37,651 nt of DNA. Source: Bacteroidales bacterium (GTDB lineage Bacteria > Bacteroidota > Bacteroidia > Bacteroidales > DTU049). The position numbers were made by a program, and so were the translations under genes. Under the pieces are notes generated by a model. The model made no database searches. It saw only the letters and a list, made by a program, of their open reading frames with translations, and had not been told where the DNA came from. The stretch lies in the NCBI GenBank assembly GCA_026418905.1, contig JAOAAK010000037.1, forward strand, positions 1 through 37,651, in the 5' to 3' direction. Shown one piece after another: positions 16,184 through 25,858 of the stretch. Position 1 is the stretch's first letter; every line of letters starts with the position of its first letter.

Positions 16184-18481
16184 TTAACCGGCTCGGATGT
16201 ACAGGACTTCTTGGCTTCCAGAGGGTTCGTTGGTTTCAAAAAAAAGCAAAACCATCTTAAGAGCCCGAAGTTTTAGTAAATCAACACAAATTTTCATTTC
16301 AACCTTTTCGGATGGTAAGATCTCAGATTTAGAAAGATAAAATTCGACCCATGAATGAGACGATAGAATTTTTTTTATGACTAAAGGAGAAGTTCCCACA
16401 TTTTGTATGGTAATGGTCTTACAAGGTATATTTTCAGTTCCAGACCACACGAGATCATGAGTAGAAAAGCTGGCCACAGGAAATTTTTGTTGCTCAGTTG
16501 AAAGGGAAAACGTAGATTGATAAGAAGAAATCTGAATACGCCGTTCCTTAGAGGCCTTAATGCTATATATGGAATTGCGAGCATCATGAGGATTATCACT
16601 TACAGTAGGATCTGCCAATACTTCCCCTACAGGTTTCTCGATGATTCGCAATTTAGGAGTATCGCTTTCCAAGTATGATTGAAAAAAGCCTTGTTGATAC
16701 TTTTTCATAAAATTAATTAAGCTTTTAATACGCCTTTTAGCTAAATTCAGGTTGTATTCTGTCGTAGTAAGAGGACTCGTAAAACCTTGAATAGTAATAG
16801 TAACGCGACTTCCGTTTTGCAAATCTTCACGCATAAGCTGCAGAAATTCAATCAATCGTTCGTATCCTCCTACAACATCAAGGGTAAAAAATCTTTCCAT
16901 GTCTTCCAGCGCCTTTTGTTTTTGGTCTCCTTCTAGCCCTTTGCTGTACTCTTTCTTGAATTTTTCGATCAGTGAAAGATAGAATTCATAAGTTTCGTCG
17001 TATGTTGTCTGTGTAAGAGAATCTTTGCTTCTGGGATCTGGATAATCATTATGAAAATAAAGATTGATCGGCAAGAGAGATTGAATTTTGTTTTTCAAGG
17101 TCATGTTAATCGTATCAATAGATGGTCTTTCAAATGTATCCTTCTTAACTAGAGTAGGTTTTATTTCAAAAGTATAAATGTCGTAGCAACATGTTTCACC
17201 TTTAATAGCATAAGAGCCCTTGCGATTAGAAGTTAAATATCCTTCTTGATTACCCTGGGTAAATTTGAAATATACGTCGTTGGAAGGACTGTTAATGGGT
17301 CGCCCAACATTTACAGGTTTCTCCCACCGACTGTAACTCCCTTTTGAACGAAAAATATCGAATCCTCCCAAACCAATCCAATAGTCACTTGAAAAATACA
17401 ATGTGTTGGAAAGCGTGTCATAAAATGGGCTCATTTCATTACCAGGAGAGTTTATGAAACTCCCAGCATTGATAGGTTGTCCATACTGAGAATTTTTTCG
17501 AACTACATACCAAATGTCTAATCCACCATAACCGCCAGGACGATCACTAGAGAAAAAAATAATTTCCTGACCGAGAGAATCTTTAGCAAAAGCTGGTTGA
17601 GTAGTCGTATAGCCAGGAAGATTAAAAGGAAGCTTTATTGGTTTTGTCCAAGTATTGTCCGATTGCTTTTGAGATGAGTATAAATCACACCTAAACTGAT
17701 TTTTTTCTCCGAAATAACATATATTAAACCATGCTTCAGTTCCAAAAGGATTAAAAACCAAGTTGGCGGTATGATTTTTTTTATCATTGAAGGGATAATT
17801 TAATTTTTGTGGTCGTTTGTACCCAAATCCTCCGAAGTTAGAAAAATAAATCGCTGAACCAAAATCATTTTCAAATAAGAATTCGGATGTTTTTTCATAA
17901 ACAGGCCTGATGGAAGTGAAAAAAAGTGTGTCTTCTCTTTGAAATGCACCAAATTCGCTGTAAGGTGTGTTTACTGGCATAGGTAGATGATCTATCTCGA
18001 CGGAGGAATCTACGTTCTCCACCAATTTTAATAAATCAGCTTTGTTTGCGACATAGTTCTTTGATTTCTGAATCATAAATTCATCCTTACGAGAATCGTC
18101 TTTGACTAAAAAATATTCATAATAAGCTAGGGCTTCTTCATATTTTTCAAGAGAGCGACTAACTTCAGCAAGATCAAAGAAAAGACTAGGATAATAATTT
18201 TCCTTTCCCAGCCAGATGATTTGTTTAAAACATTCATATGCTTTGTCGTTTAAGGACAATTCTCGAGCAGATTTTCCTAAATAAAACCACGCATCTGACA
18301 TCATAGAGTCCTGTTGTACCAAATGAGAAAAAATAGTATAAGATTCAAAGTAATTGCCCTTTTCGTAAAAATTTTTTCCTGCATTAAACAAATCAGTGAT
18401 TTCCTGAGAATTTAGAAAAGCTGTACCTCCCAGCAGAGCATACAAAAAAAGACCTAAAAAAGCTCTCAAAAAATGGGGCAT
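16184..18481 (-). CDS. TPR / PD40 / OmpA-like protein of a T9SS type B cargo module
   Basis: The 765-residue protein has a signal peptide (1-25), TPR repeats (about 28-140), a beta-propeller of PD40-type repeats (about 185-440; FFSSDRPGGYGGLDIW, LYFSSDYWIGLGGFDIF, YLTSNRKGS), and an OmpA-like domain (about 560-650; GFTSPLTTTEYNLNLAKRRI to SKERRIQI). A C-terminal Ig-like domain resembling DUF1573/ASPM-type folds (about 665-765) follows. The Asp of the usual OmpA GHTD motif, which binds diaminopimelate, is Ser here, while the Arg in LAKRRI is kept, so peptidoglycan binding is uncertain. It overlaps the PorP/SprF gene by 16 bases. Such genes commonly accompany PorP/SprF and type B cargo genes and may anchor the complex in the periplasm. 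Confidence 0.85.
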   Translation of the reverse strand: MPHFLRAFLGLFLYALLGGTAFLNSQEITDLFNAGKNFYEKGNYFESYTIFSHLVQQDSMMSDAWFYLGKSARELSLNDKAYECFKQIIWLGKENYYPSLFFDLAEVSRSLEKYEEALAYYEYFLVKDDSRKDEFMIQKSKNYVANKADLLKLVENVDSSVEIDHLPMPVNTPYSEFGAFQREDTLFFTSIRPVYEKTSEFLFENDFGSAIYFSNFGGFGYKRPQKLNYPFNDKKNHTANLVFNPFGTEAWFNICYFGEKNQFRCDLYSSQKQSDNTWTKPIKLPFNLPGYTTTQPAFAKDSLGQEIIFFSSDRPGGYGGLDIWYVVRKNSQYGQPINAGSFINSPGNEMSPFYDTLSNTLYFSSDYWIGLGGFDIFRSKGSYSRWEKPVNVGRPINSPSNDVYFKFTQGNQEGYLTSNRKGSYAIKGETCCYDIYTFEIKPTLVKKDTFERPSIDTINMTLKNKIQSLLPINLYFHNDYPDPRSKDSLTQTTYDETYEFYLSLIEKFKKEYSKGLEGDQKQKALEDMERFFTLDVVGGYERLIEFLQLMREDLQNGSRVTITIQGFTSPLTTTEYNLNLAKRRIKSLINFMKKYQQGFFQSYLESDTPKLRIIEKPVGEVLADPTVSDNPHDARNSIYSIKASKERRIQISSYQSTFSLSTEQQKFPVASFSTHDLVWSGTENIPCKTITIQNVGTSPLVIKKILSSHSWVEFYLSKSEILPSEKVEMKICVDLLKLRALKMVLLFFETNEPSGSQEVLYIRAG

Positions 18482-19476
18482 ATGATTTCTCCCGGTCTTG
18501 CTCGTTTGCCTGGACTATGCAAATATATAAAACTCAACTCCCACCCTCCTCTACCATAACTCGCTTTTCTAAGTTTTGAAAGATTAACATCATAACTTAA
18601 ACCAATTCTGTATTGCAAAAAATCATAATAAGTCGAAAATAACAATCCGTCCCCTACACGCCACGAGGCTCCTGCAGAAAGAAATTGATAAGGTCCAGAT
18701 TTATCAGTAAGATTCCAGCTTAACATAATTCCAGGAAGCCATTCCTGTTGCGTGGATTGCCTAGAATAGAAAAGGAAATATCTAACATAGAAATCACTTT
18801 GAGTCTTTTGTTGATAAAGGACCGAAAGTGTATAGCGTGTTTTTAGAACAACTTCCTCATCGCCAAACCACGATATGTGGGGATTATTCATGTTCTTAAT
18901 TCCCACGCCTGCTTGAAAAAACTCATCTTTGGATTGGTAATATAGAAAACTTAATCCTCCCCCAAAAGACAAATAAGTTAATTTAAATTCGGGAAAAACT
19001 TCTCCTGCAGAAATAGTGGGATCAAAATGAACGCCGTTGAATTGTTGGTCAAACTGAAGTTGATCAATGCTGATACTTTTTCGATGATATTCTCCCGAAA
19101 CTCCAATTGAAAGAAATGCTTTATTTGAAGGATTTAAAGTTGAAAAATATGAAATCGAAGGGCCAGTTGCCAACGTACTTAGTTTACTATCCCCAGCTTT
19201 TTCAAAAAGCAACATCCATCCCACGCCAAATTTGCTTTTCGCCTGTTGCGATGTTTTAATATTCACTTCTCCACCAAGTAAGTATTGTTCGAATGGAACA
19301 GTAACGGAGGACCACTGCATTCTTACGTTAGAAGAAAACCTAAATTTTTCTTTAAAAAAAGCAGTCTGAGCTGGATTAAAATAAAATGGCACTCGTTCCA
19401 TTTGAGTAAAATGTACATCTTGCCCATGCAGAACATATAAAAAAATGAAAAATAAAACCCATAAAATTGTTCTCAT
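18466..19476 (-). CDS. PorP/SprF family T9SS outer-membrane protein
   Basis: ATG at 19476 gives 336 residues and a signal peptide (MRTILWVLFFIFLYVLHGQ). It shares four bases (ATGA) with the stop of the cargo gene upstream, so translation is coupled. The N-terminus reads DVHFTQMERVPFYFNPAQTAFF, the PorP/SprF signature, and the rest alternates short beta-strands as in a 14-strand outer-membrane barrel (for example PTISAGEVFPEFKLTYLSFGGGL). SprF-like proteins sit beside individual type B cargo genes and help export or surface attachment of that cargo. An in-frame upstream start at 19527 would remove the signal peptide from the N-terminus and is unlikely. Confidence 0.9.
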   Translation of the reverse strand: MRTILWVLFFIFLYVLHGQDVHFTQMERVPFYFNPAQTAFFKEKFRFSSNVRMQWSSVTVPFEQYLLGGEVNIKTSQQAKSKFGVGWMLLFEKAGDSKLSTLATGPSISYFSTLNPSNKAFLSIGVSGEYHRKSISIDQLQFDQQFNGVHFDPTISAGEVFPEFKLTYLSFGGGLSFLYYQSKDEFFQAGVGIKNMNNPHISWFGDEEVVLKTRYTLSVLYQQKTQSDFYVRYFLFYSRQSTQQEWLPGIMLSWNLTDKSGPYQFLSAGASWRVGDGLLFSTYYDFLQYRIGLSYDVNLSKLRKASYGRGGWELSFIYLHSPGKRARPGEIICPIF

Positions 19477-22400
19477 CGTATGAGTGTAATATTTCCTTTT
19501 TTTCTGAATTTTTGGCCACCAAAGCACTCAACCTCTAAGTAGTAATCAAAAACTTGAGGTTCAAGCAACTTGCCTTTATACGTTCCATCCCACCCTTCCA
19601 ATGGATTTGTTGTTTCGAAAACCTTTTCACCCCACCGATCAAAAATAGCGAAATACATTCTGTCAATATACTTACTCCTTACATATAGAACATCATTTTT
19701 CCCGTCTGAATTGGGTGTAAAAGCATTAGGTATAAATATGTATGGTTCATAACAAAAAACCTCCAGCACCACAATAGTAACGCTATCGTCATAGATGCAA
19801 CCTTCCCCATCATCTATTTTTATGTAATATGTAATCGTGTGAGGTGGCGTAGCAGTTGTATTTGGAGAGTTTGGATTAAGTAAGTAATCTGTTGGTGACC
19901 ACTGATAAGTCAGGAAACTATAAAGGGGAATTGCATGTATGCCCACTGACTGACCTTGATAGATGGTATCCTTATCTGCCCACGCATCAGCATTAGCATA
20001 AATGTTTTCCACGGGGACATAAGCAGATTTTTGTGTTTTACAATTATTTTTATCTGTAATAGTTACATGATAAGTGCCAGTACAAAGACCAAATATATTT
20101 TGAGTTGTTTGCTGATTACTCCATTGGTACGTATATGGTAATGTTCCCCCAGTTGGAAAAGCATAAATTTTACCATTGCAAGCATTTTCACAGTGAACTC
20201 CATAAGCTATGAGTTGAATCTCAAGTGGTTGAGGCTGACCAAGAGTTATTTGTAATATCTTTTGACAACTATCAGCATCCGTTACAGTTACAGAATAAAC
20301 CCCTGCCGGAATGTTATTCAACACTTGGGTATTAGCCCCCGTAGACCATTGATAGTGATATGGTGGGGTGCCTGTTTGAGGAGAAAGAATGATACTTCCA
20401 TCACTATAGCCATGACAAGAAGGTTGTATGGTGGAATAACTTACTTGTATAGATTGAAAATCAACATAAACTGAATCAATAACACTACACGCACCGTTAC
20501 TTACACGCACATAATACCAATGAGAATTGGTATTTGAAACGATCATGTATGGTACAGAAGCAGAAGTGTTCAGTGTGTCAGTAAAATTGTGATTTGAAGA
20601 CCAATGATATGAAAAAGTTGAACCACCAGTTGCCGAAGCATAGAGTGTATCACCCACATGACAAGTGACTAAATTTTGACCTGCATCAGCCTGAAGGTTC
20701 CATACATTAACTCGCTGATAAATGGTATCACGACATACTCCATTGTTGACAATTAGTCTATAATTCGTAGTCGTTGTTGGTGAAGCAATAGGATTGGATA
20801 GATTAGGATTGCTTAGACCTGTAGTGGGGTGCCATTGATATGTAATGTTTTGTGCAGGCAAAGGAGGAATACCGATGTTAACAGATTGTCCAACACAGAT
20901 ACTCACATCTGGTAAACTATAAGAAGTATCTTTCATGACAACGATTGTTTTAGAAACAGTATCGTTTTGATTACAGCTTGTTGCATCTGAAACTATGAGT
21001 GTAACTGTATAAACTCCCGGAGAAGTATATGCATGAGTGGGATTGCAGTTGGTGCTCTGGGTTCCGTCGCCAAAATCCCATAAACATTGAGCAACACCTG
21101 GATTTGGAAAATGAGAATTATTTGTGAAAGTTGGTACTTGAGGTAAACAAATAACAGGAGTTAGGTTGAAATCAGCAACAATAGCTGGAAGGTTAAAATC
21201 TATTTTTATAACGCCATTGTTACAGTTTGTACTGTTGTTAACATTGCTCCATGCGCCAGGTGTTGTAGGAAAATCATCATAACCACCACAACCTGCACAA
21301 ACCGATTGATAGATTCTTCCCATTTTATCGAATCGACTTGTTCCGCCATCTACATGTTCGGAACTTGATCCACCATAATATGTGCCGAACACAATGCCAG
21401 ATGCATCATCACGTATAGCAAGAAAGTAATAATCGTTATTATCTGTCGTGTGTTGAAATGCATTCGCAGTAATTGGCAATCCCGATGTTCCTCCAAAGCC
21501 ATTCAACGTCGGACTTCCCCAACCCGATAAGTAAATGTTTTTACAATAATCAACCAGAAAAGCTGTTGGACTGATATTGATAGTTCCGTTGGTCGTACCA
21601 AATCTGGTAGACCAGACAATGCTATTTAACAAAGGAGTCAGCTTAGAAATAAATTGACCACCCCCTACCGTATACCAAGAAGCATTATGGATTAAAACCG
21701 ATCCAGTAGATGAAGATTGTCCGAAAATGTACACATAGTTTTGCTTGTCAACTTCGACAAAATATATTTGATCATAGCTTGATGTTCCCCAATATGACGA
21801 TTTGAAAATGTTTGTGCCATCAGAACTAACCAAAGTAATAAATCCATCGACGTTTCCCTGATATGTAGGAGTTAGCACATTAGCAGTTACCGGAAAGTTG
21901 GTACTATTGGTACCTCCAGCAAGATAAACAGTACCGTTTTTTGCAATAGCAATGTTGTAGATAGCATCTGCATAATTACCTCCTAGATACGACGACCAAA
22001 TGATCTGAGAAAGAGCTCGATCCATTTTAATCACAAAACCATCCTGTCCGCCCCCGCCAGGAATTGGTTGAAAACTACCTGATGTGACAGGGAAATTTGT
22101 AGAATTAGTACTTCCTACGATGTAAACATTACTTTGCTCATCAATTAATATTTCTCCACGAACATCATCAGCATAGTTTTTTTTCAAATTACTACTGACA
22201 TTTAAACCATCATTAGATGTCCCTCCCACGTAAGTAGAATAAAGTAAGTTTGTTCCCGCTGAATTCAAACAACTAACAGCTACATCACTTCCTTGTGTGT
22301 AAGAAATCACATTTGTTAAGGTATAGTTGGTTCCTCCATTAAAAGTTAAATCGAAACATCCAGCCCTAACTGGATAGTTGCTTGAGCCTGTTATGGCCAT

Positions 22401-23414
22401 GATATAAAGTTCGCCAGCTGAATTAGCAACAAGACTTGCTGGAACTTCAGGGCCGCTACCTCCCAAGTATGTACTATAAGCCAAGGATGAACCATTTAAG
22501 TTGTATTTTGAAATGACAATATCAACGTTTCCTCCATAATTGGTCTGGTAAGCTCCTGTTGTAGTAGGGTATCCTAAACCAAAAATGTTACCACCAGTAT
22601 ATAAATGTCCCTGATCGTCATAAGTAGCTGTATAACCCCAATTATCTGCTGTGGAACCCGAGTAAGATGCAAACACAAGTACGGGATCTATATATAATGC
22701 TTTAGTTTTATCGTAACTCCCAACTATTCTATAGCTAACAATATTACCTTTGAGATCATATTCACACTTCAGATCAACTGTGTCGTTTTCTATGAACTGA
22801 TATGCTCTTGGAATAAATTCTTCGATATTTCCAACACTGGTTTTCAAAATAAGTCTGTTTTCCTTTAATTCAACTTTGTTTAATCCTTCAAATTTTAGCC
22901 GAATAACTGCAGGGTCAACACCTGGATGAACAACCAAATCATATTTAATAAAACGATGATTCCCATAAAACCTAACATCAACACCATCATAAATCGATGT
23001 ATAAGTAAGATCCTTAAAACCATAAACCTGCGATTTCCAACGAGTAGAATCTTGACCTAGAAAAAAATTATAATAATGCTCTGTTTTGTGATTCCCAAGA
23101 ACGGCAATTGGTTTGCCACCGACAAAAATCATATCAAAAGCATGTCCTCTAATTCTTGTGTCTGGTAAACCTCGTCTTTGTCTTTCCTCGTATGGCAAAA
23201 GTTTAAAATAAATAATTTCTTTCAGTTTCTTTTCATCTAACACATTAAATCTTATCCTGTCCTCAAAAAAAAAGGCTTCTCCATTTTGAAAACGAAACTT
23301 ATAAAGAAATGGTTGTTCCCACTGCCCAAGATTAGGAAGAAAAACATCTTGTGCTTTCAAATTCAAATATACTATACAAAAACAAGAACATATTAAAAAA
23401 TTATGAATTTTCAT
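19473..23414 (-). CDS. T9SS type B cargo protein with SBBP propeller, PKD, SprB repeats and gliding-type C-terminal domain
   Basis: The 1313-residue protein has a signal peptide (1-21), a DUF7948-like N-terminal domain (about 22-240, ending in LYIDPVLVFASYSG) and a long SBBP-type beta-propeller region (about 245-735; repeated AYSTYLGGSG, LLYSTYVGGTS, IWSSYLGGNYAD units). Next come a PKD domain (about 745-825, WDFGDGTQS), Ig-like modules, two SprB repeats (about 985-1060 and 1062-1140; CHGYSDGSI, CNGKIYAFPTGG) and a final CHU_C/type B sorting domain (about 1222-1313; FIPNAFTPNSDGKNDV, FDRWGEKVFE, GWDGTYKG). This places it on the cell surface through T9SS with the adjacent PorP/SprF. Adhesion or gliding-related function is likely but not shown. 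Confidence 0.93.
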   Translation of the reverse strand: MKIHNFLICSCFCIVYLNLKAQDVFLPNLGQWEQPFLYKFRFQNGEAFFFEDRIRFNVLDEKKLKEIIYFKLLPYEERQRRGLPDTRIRGHAFDMIFVGGKPIAVLGNHKTEHYYNFFLGQDSTRWKSQVYGFKDLTYTSIYDGVDVRFYGNHRFIKYDLVVHPGVDPAVIRLKFEGLNKVELKENRLILKTSVGNIEEFIPRAYQFIENDTVDLKCEYDLKGNIVSYRIVGSYDKTKALYIDPVLVFASYSGSTADNWGYTATYDDQGHLYTGGNIFGLGYPTTTGAYQTNYGGNVDIVISKYNLNGSSLAYSTYLGGSGPEVPASLVANSAGELYIMAITGSSNYPVRAGCFDLTFNGGTNYTLTNVISYTQGSDVAVSCLNSAGTNLLYSTYVGGTSNDGLNVSSNLKKNYADDVRGEILIDEQSNVYIVGSTNSTNFPVTSGSFQPIPGGGGQDGFVIKMDRALSQIIWSSYLGGNYADAIYNIAIAKNGTVYLAGGTNSTNFPVTANVLTPTYQGNVDGFITLVSSDGTNIFKSSYWGTSSYDQIYFVEVDKQNYVYIFGQSSSTGSVLIHNASWYTVGGGQFISKLTPLLNSIVWSTRFGTTNGTINISPTAFLVDYCKNIYLSGWGSPTLNGFGGTSGLPITANAFQHTTDNNDYYFLAIRDDASGIVFGTYYGGSSSEHVDGGTSRFDKMGRIYQSVCAGCGGYDDFPTTPGAWSNVNNSTNCNNGVIKIDFNLPAIVADFNLTPVICLPQVPTFTNNSHFPNPGVAQCLWDFGDGTQSTNCNPTHAYTSPGVYTVTLIVSDATSCNQNDTVSKTIVVMKDTSYSLPDVSICVGQSVNIGIPPLPAQNITYQWHPTTGLSNPNLSNPIASPTTTTNYRLIVNNGVCRDTIYQRVNVWNLQADAGQNLVTCHVGDTLYASATGGSTFSYHWSSNHNFTDTLNTSASVPYMIVSNTNSHWYYVRVSNGACSVIDSVYVDFQSIQVSYSTIQPSCHGYSDGSIILSPQTGTPPYHYQWSTGANTQVLNNIPAGVYSVTVTDADSCQKILQITLGQPQPLEIQLIAYGVHCENACNGKIYAFPTGGTLPYTYQWSNQQTTQNIFGLCTGTYHVTITDKNNCKTQKSAYVPVENIYANADAWADKDTIYQGQSVGIHAIPLYSFLTYQWSPTDYLLNPNSPNTTATPPHTITYYIKIDDGEGCIYDDSVTIVVLEVFCYEPYIFIPNAFTPNSDGKNDVLYVRSKYIDRMYFAIFDRWGEKVFETTNPLEGWDGTYKGKLLEPQVFDYYLEVECFGGQKFRKKGNITLIR

Positions 23415-23447
23415 CCCTTATGGATCATTTCGTTTGAAAATATATTG

Positions 23448-23478
23448 CAAATATAGGGCCTAATTTTTATTCAAGCAA
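23448..23478 (-). promoter_or_regulatory. Promoter of the type B cargo operon
   Basis: On the minus strand TTG (23478-23476), 20 bases, TATATTTG (23455-23448), followed 33 bases later by ATG at 23414. The -33 part lies in the last codons of the response-regulator gene. Confidence 0.5.
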
Positions 23479-24157
23479 CTATAAGCTTATAACCTTCGCC
23501 ATGAATGTTTATGAGTTTAATTTTTGAGTCTACAGACAATTTTTTCCTTAGTTTTGTTATGTACACATCTAAATTTCTACTTGCATAATATTCATCGTTT
23601 TTCCATATTTCCAATAGCAACTTTGTTCGAGGGACAACTTGATCAACGTTTTGAAAAAGAATTTTTAAAATGTCTGCTTCTTTGGATGTAAGATGAATGA
23701 CCTGAGTCCCATAGGTCAAAGTTTGCAACCGCGCATCAAAGAGAATATCACCAATTTGAAAACTTGTTTGAATTTCTTCCGTTTTCTTAGTTCTCTGAAG
23801 AATTGCGTTGATACGAGCAAGCAAAACTTGATTACTAAACGGTTTTGTTATATAGTCGTCCGCACCAGCCCGAAAACCTTCTAAAATGTCTTCTTCCATC
23901 CACTTGGCCGTTAAAAAAACTATAGGTATATCAGGAATTAATCGCTTCATTTCACGAGCCACTTCAAAACCATCTTTTTTAGGCAGCATAACATCAAGAA
24001 TGACAAGATTTAATTTCGGATTTTTTTTAAATAATTCCAGACCTTCGCTTCCATCCTTTGCAAGAAAAACTTCAAAACCTTTAATGGTTAAAAACATTTT
24101 TAAGGTATTACCCAATGACATGTCATCCTCAACCAATAAAATTCTAGGAGTTTCCAT
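23471..24157 (-). CDS. OmpR-family response regulator (RprY-like)
   Basis: The 228-residue protein has a receiver domain (1-120) with phospho-acceptor Asp55 in LVILDVMLPKKDGF, acidic pocket Glu10/Asp11/Asp12, Thr83 and Lys105, and a winged-helix DNA-binding domain (about 130-228; LTSKEADIL, RNLDVYITKLRKKL, IHGEGYKL). Its start lies within the end of the kinase gene (14-base overlap), so the two form one operon and a cognate pair. It resembles RprY of Bacteroidota. The type B cargo operon begins just downstream on the same strand with its own promoter and is a possible but unproven target. Confidence 0.93.
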   Translation of the reverse strand: METPRILLVEDDMSLGNTLKMFLTIKGFEVFLAKDGSEGLELFKKNPKLNLVILDVMLPKKDGFEVAREMKRLIPDIPIVFLTAKWMEEDILEGFRAGADDYITKPFSNQVLLARINAILQRTKKTEEIQTSFQIGDILFDARLQTLTYGTQVIHLTSKEADILKILFQNVDQVVPRTKLLLEIWKNDEYYASRNLDVYITKLRKKLSVDSKIKLINIHGEGYKLIVA

Positions 24158-25808
24158 ACAATGGCATTTTTATGATAAACTCACTTCCTTCATTTTCGAC
24201 GCTTTTTAGCTTAATGTCAAAACCATGCATGTCGATCACTGTTTTAACATAATGAAGACCGATTCCAAAGCCTTTTACATCATGAATATTCTCTTTTTGT
24301 GCTCGATAAAGCATATCAAAAACTCTTTCCTGCTCATCTGGAGAAATGCCAATGCCGTGATCGGAAATGGAAACCAATAAAAAACCATTTCTATTCTCTG
24401 TAGCCACTTCTATGTCAGGGAAATCCTTGCAATACTTAAAAGCATTGTCAAGAATATTATAAAAGACATTTTCCATGTGAACAGCGTCTGCCATAACCAG
24501 ATCATTCTGAGCCTTAAAAATTTTCCTTATTTGGCCATTTTTCTGATAGACCCAAAATTCAATTTTCTGGATGGCTTGCTCTAGAATTTCATGAACATGA
24601 AAAGGTTTTTTCGATAGTTTCATGGTGCCTTTTTGAATGAACGCTGAACGTAAAATATGTTCAGACAAATTCATCAAACGATTGTTTTCCAAGGCAATGA
24701 TATGAATTAATTTTTCCTTTTCTTCCATATTCATATTCTTCTCTTCCACAAGCATATCGCATGCTAGCCTTATAGTAGAGAGAGGAGTCTTGATTTCATG
24801 AGCCATGTTGTTAATAAATTTTGTCTTTTCTTCCGACAAACGTTTTTGTTGATAAAAAATAAACAACAAATACACGAAAATGGTTAAAACAGTTAAAATT
24901 AAAGATACAGAAATGATGACCATGTTCGCTGATTGTTGGTAAAGAAACTTTTTTTTCTCTGGGAAAAAAACAAGCAAATAATCTGAAAGATAAAACAAAT
25001 CGCTAGGATATAATTTGTATCGATAAGGAGTTTCTTTTAATTTTTCAAGTATTGATTTTGGTGGTTGATAGATAAAAGTATCCCTTCTACTTGAGTAGAT
25101 AGTGAAATAAAAGTCAGTTCGAATTTGGCGAGCATCGAATTCTTCGCGCAAAAGAGAATCCAGAAACACTGAATCAAGTCTTGTTTCTATAGGGAAAAAA
25201 TGGGTTAAATTGAAAAAATCAGTAAATACATCCGAAATGAGAAACGATTTTCGCAAAAAACTTTCAACATCGCCAAAAAGCTTAATAAGCAAATTCTTAT
25301 CCTTAATTTTTTCCGGGTTAAACTTTTTTTTGAAATGAATGTCGTAAATATCAAGTAAGTCAAGTGTTGCCTGACTTTGTTTTACTTTTGTAGTGTCTAT
25401 GTTCCGAATCAGTTCACCGTATTGGTCCATAGCTACTTGATAGCTGATTTTTTCTCTTGTTTCACGTGCCACACTGTCGGAAATATTACTATCGATACCA
25501 AATCTTCTTAGTGACTTGAACAATTCTTGATTTAATGAATCGAGTGTATGAATCAGTTTTTGTTCTTTTGAATAGTGAATACCTGATTTGATTTTCGATT
25601 TAAATTGAGCACTGATTTCTTTTTTTTCAATAAGATATGTAGCGTGAGCCATGGACTCATATACTTTTTTGTCAAATAAAGCTTCTTGTGCTTTGTATGT
25701 AATGTAAATGTAATAATATTGAATGCCTGCAATGGAAAGCAATGCTATGGCAGCCATGACAAGCATAGAAGGCCTTATCTTTCTTGGAATTATAATTTTT
25801 TTTAACAT
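24144..25808 (-). CDS. Sensor histidine kinase (RprX-like)
   Basis: The 554-residue protein has a first transmembrane segment (about 15-37), a periplasmic sensor region of about 255 residues, a second transmembrane segment (about 294-318) and a cytoplasmic kinase core. FINNMAHEIKTPLSTI places the phosphorylated His at 337. The ATPase domain shows the N box ENVFYNILDNAFKY, G1 DHGIGISPDEQERVF and G2 GFGIGLHYVK. It would phosphorylate the overlapping downstream response regulator. The periplasmic region is not recognisable as a known sensor domain, so the signal is unknown. Confidence 0.93.
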   Translation of the reverse strand: MLKKIIIPRKIRPSMLVMAAIALLSIAGIQYYYIYITYKAQEALFDKKVYESMAHATYLIEKKEISAQFKSKIKSGIHYSKEQKLIHTLDSLNQELFKSLRRFGIDSNISDSVARETREKISYQVAMDQYGELIRNIDTTKVKQSQATLDLLDIYDIHFKKKFNPEKIKDKNLLIKLFGDVESFLRKSFLISDVFTDFFNLTHFFPIETRLDSVFLDSLLREEFDARQIRTDFYFTIYSSRRDTFIYQPPKSILEKLKETPYRYKLYPSDLFYLSDYLLVFFPEKKKFLYQQSANMVIISVSLILTVLTIFVYLLFIFYQQKRLSEEKTKFINNMAHEIKTPLSTIRLACDMLVEEKNMNMEEKEKLIHIIALENNRLMNLSEHILRSAFIQKGTMKLSKKPFHVHEILEQAIQKIEFWVYQKNGQIRKIFKAQNDLVMADAVHMENVFYNILDNAFKYCKDFPDIEVATENRNGFLLVSISDHGIGISPDEQERVFDMLYRAQKENIHDVKGFGIGLHYVKTVIDMHGFDIKLKSVENEGSEFIIKMPLYGNS

Positions 25809-25858
25809 CTTTTAGGACTTTTTAACAAAAATTAACATTTCTTCGGGAAAATTCATTA

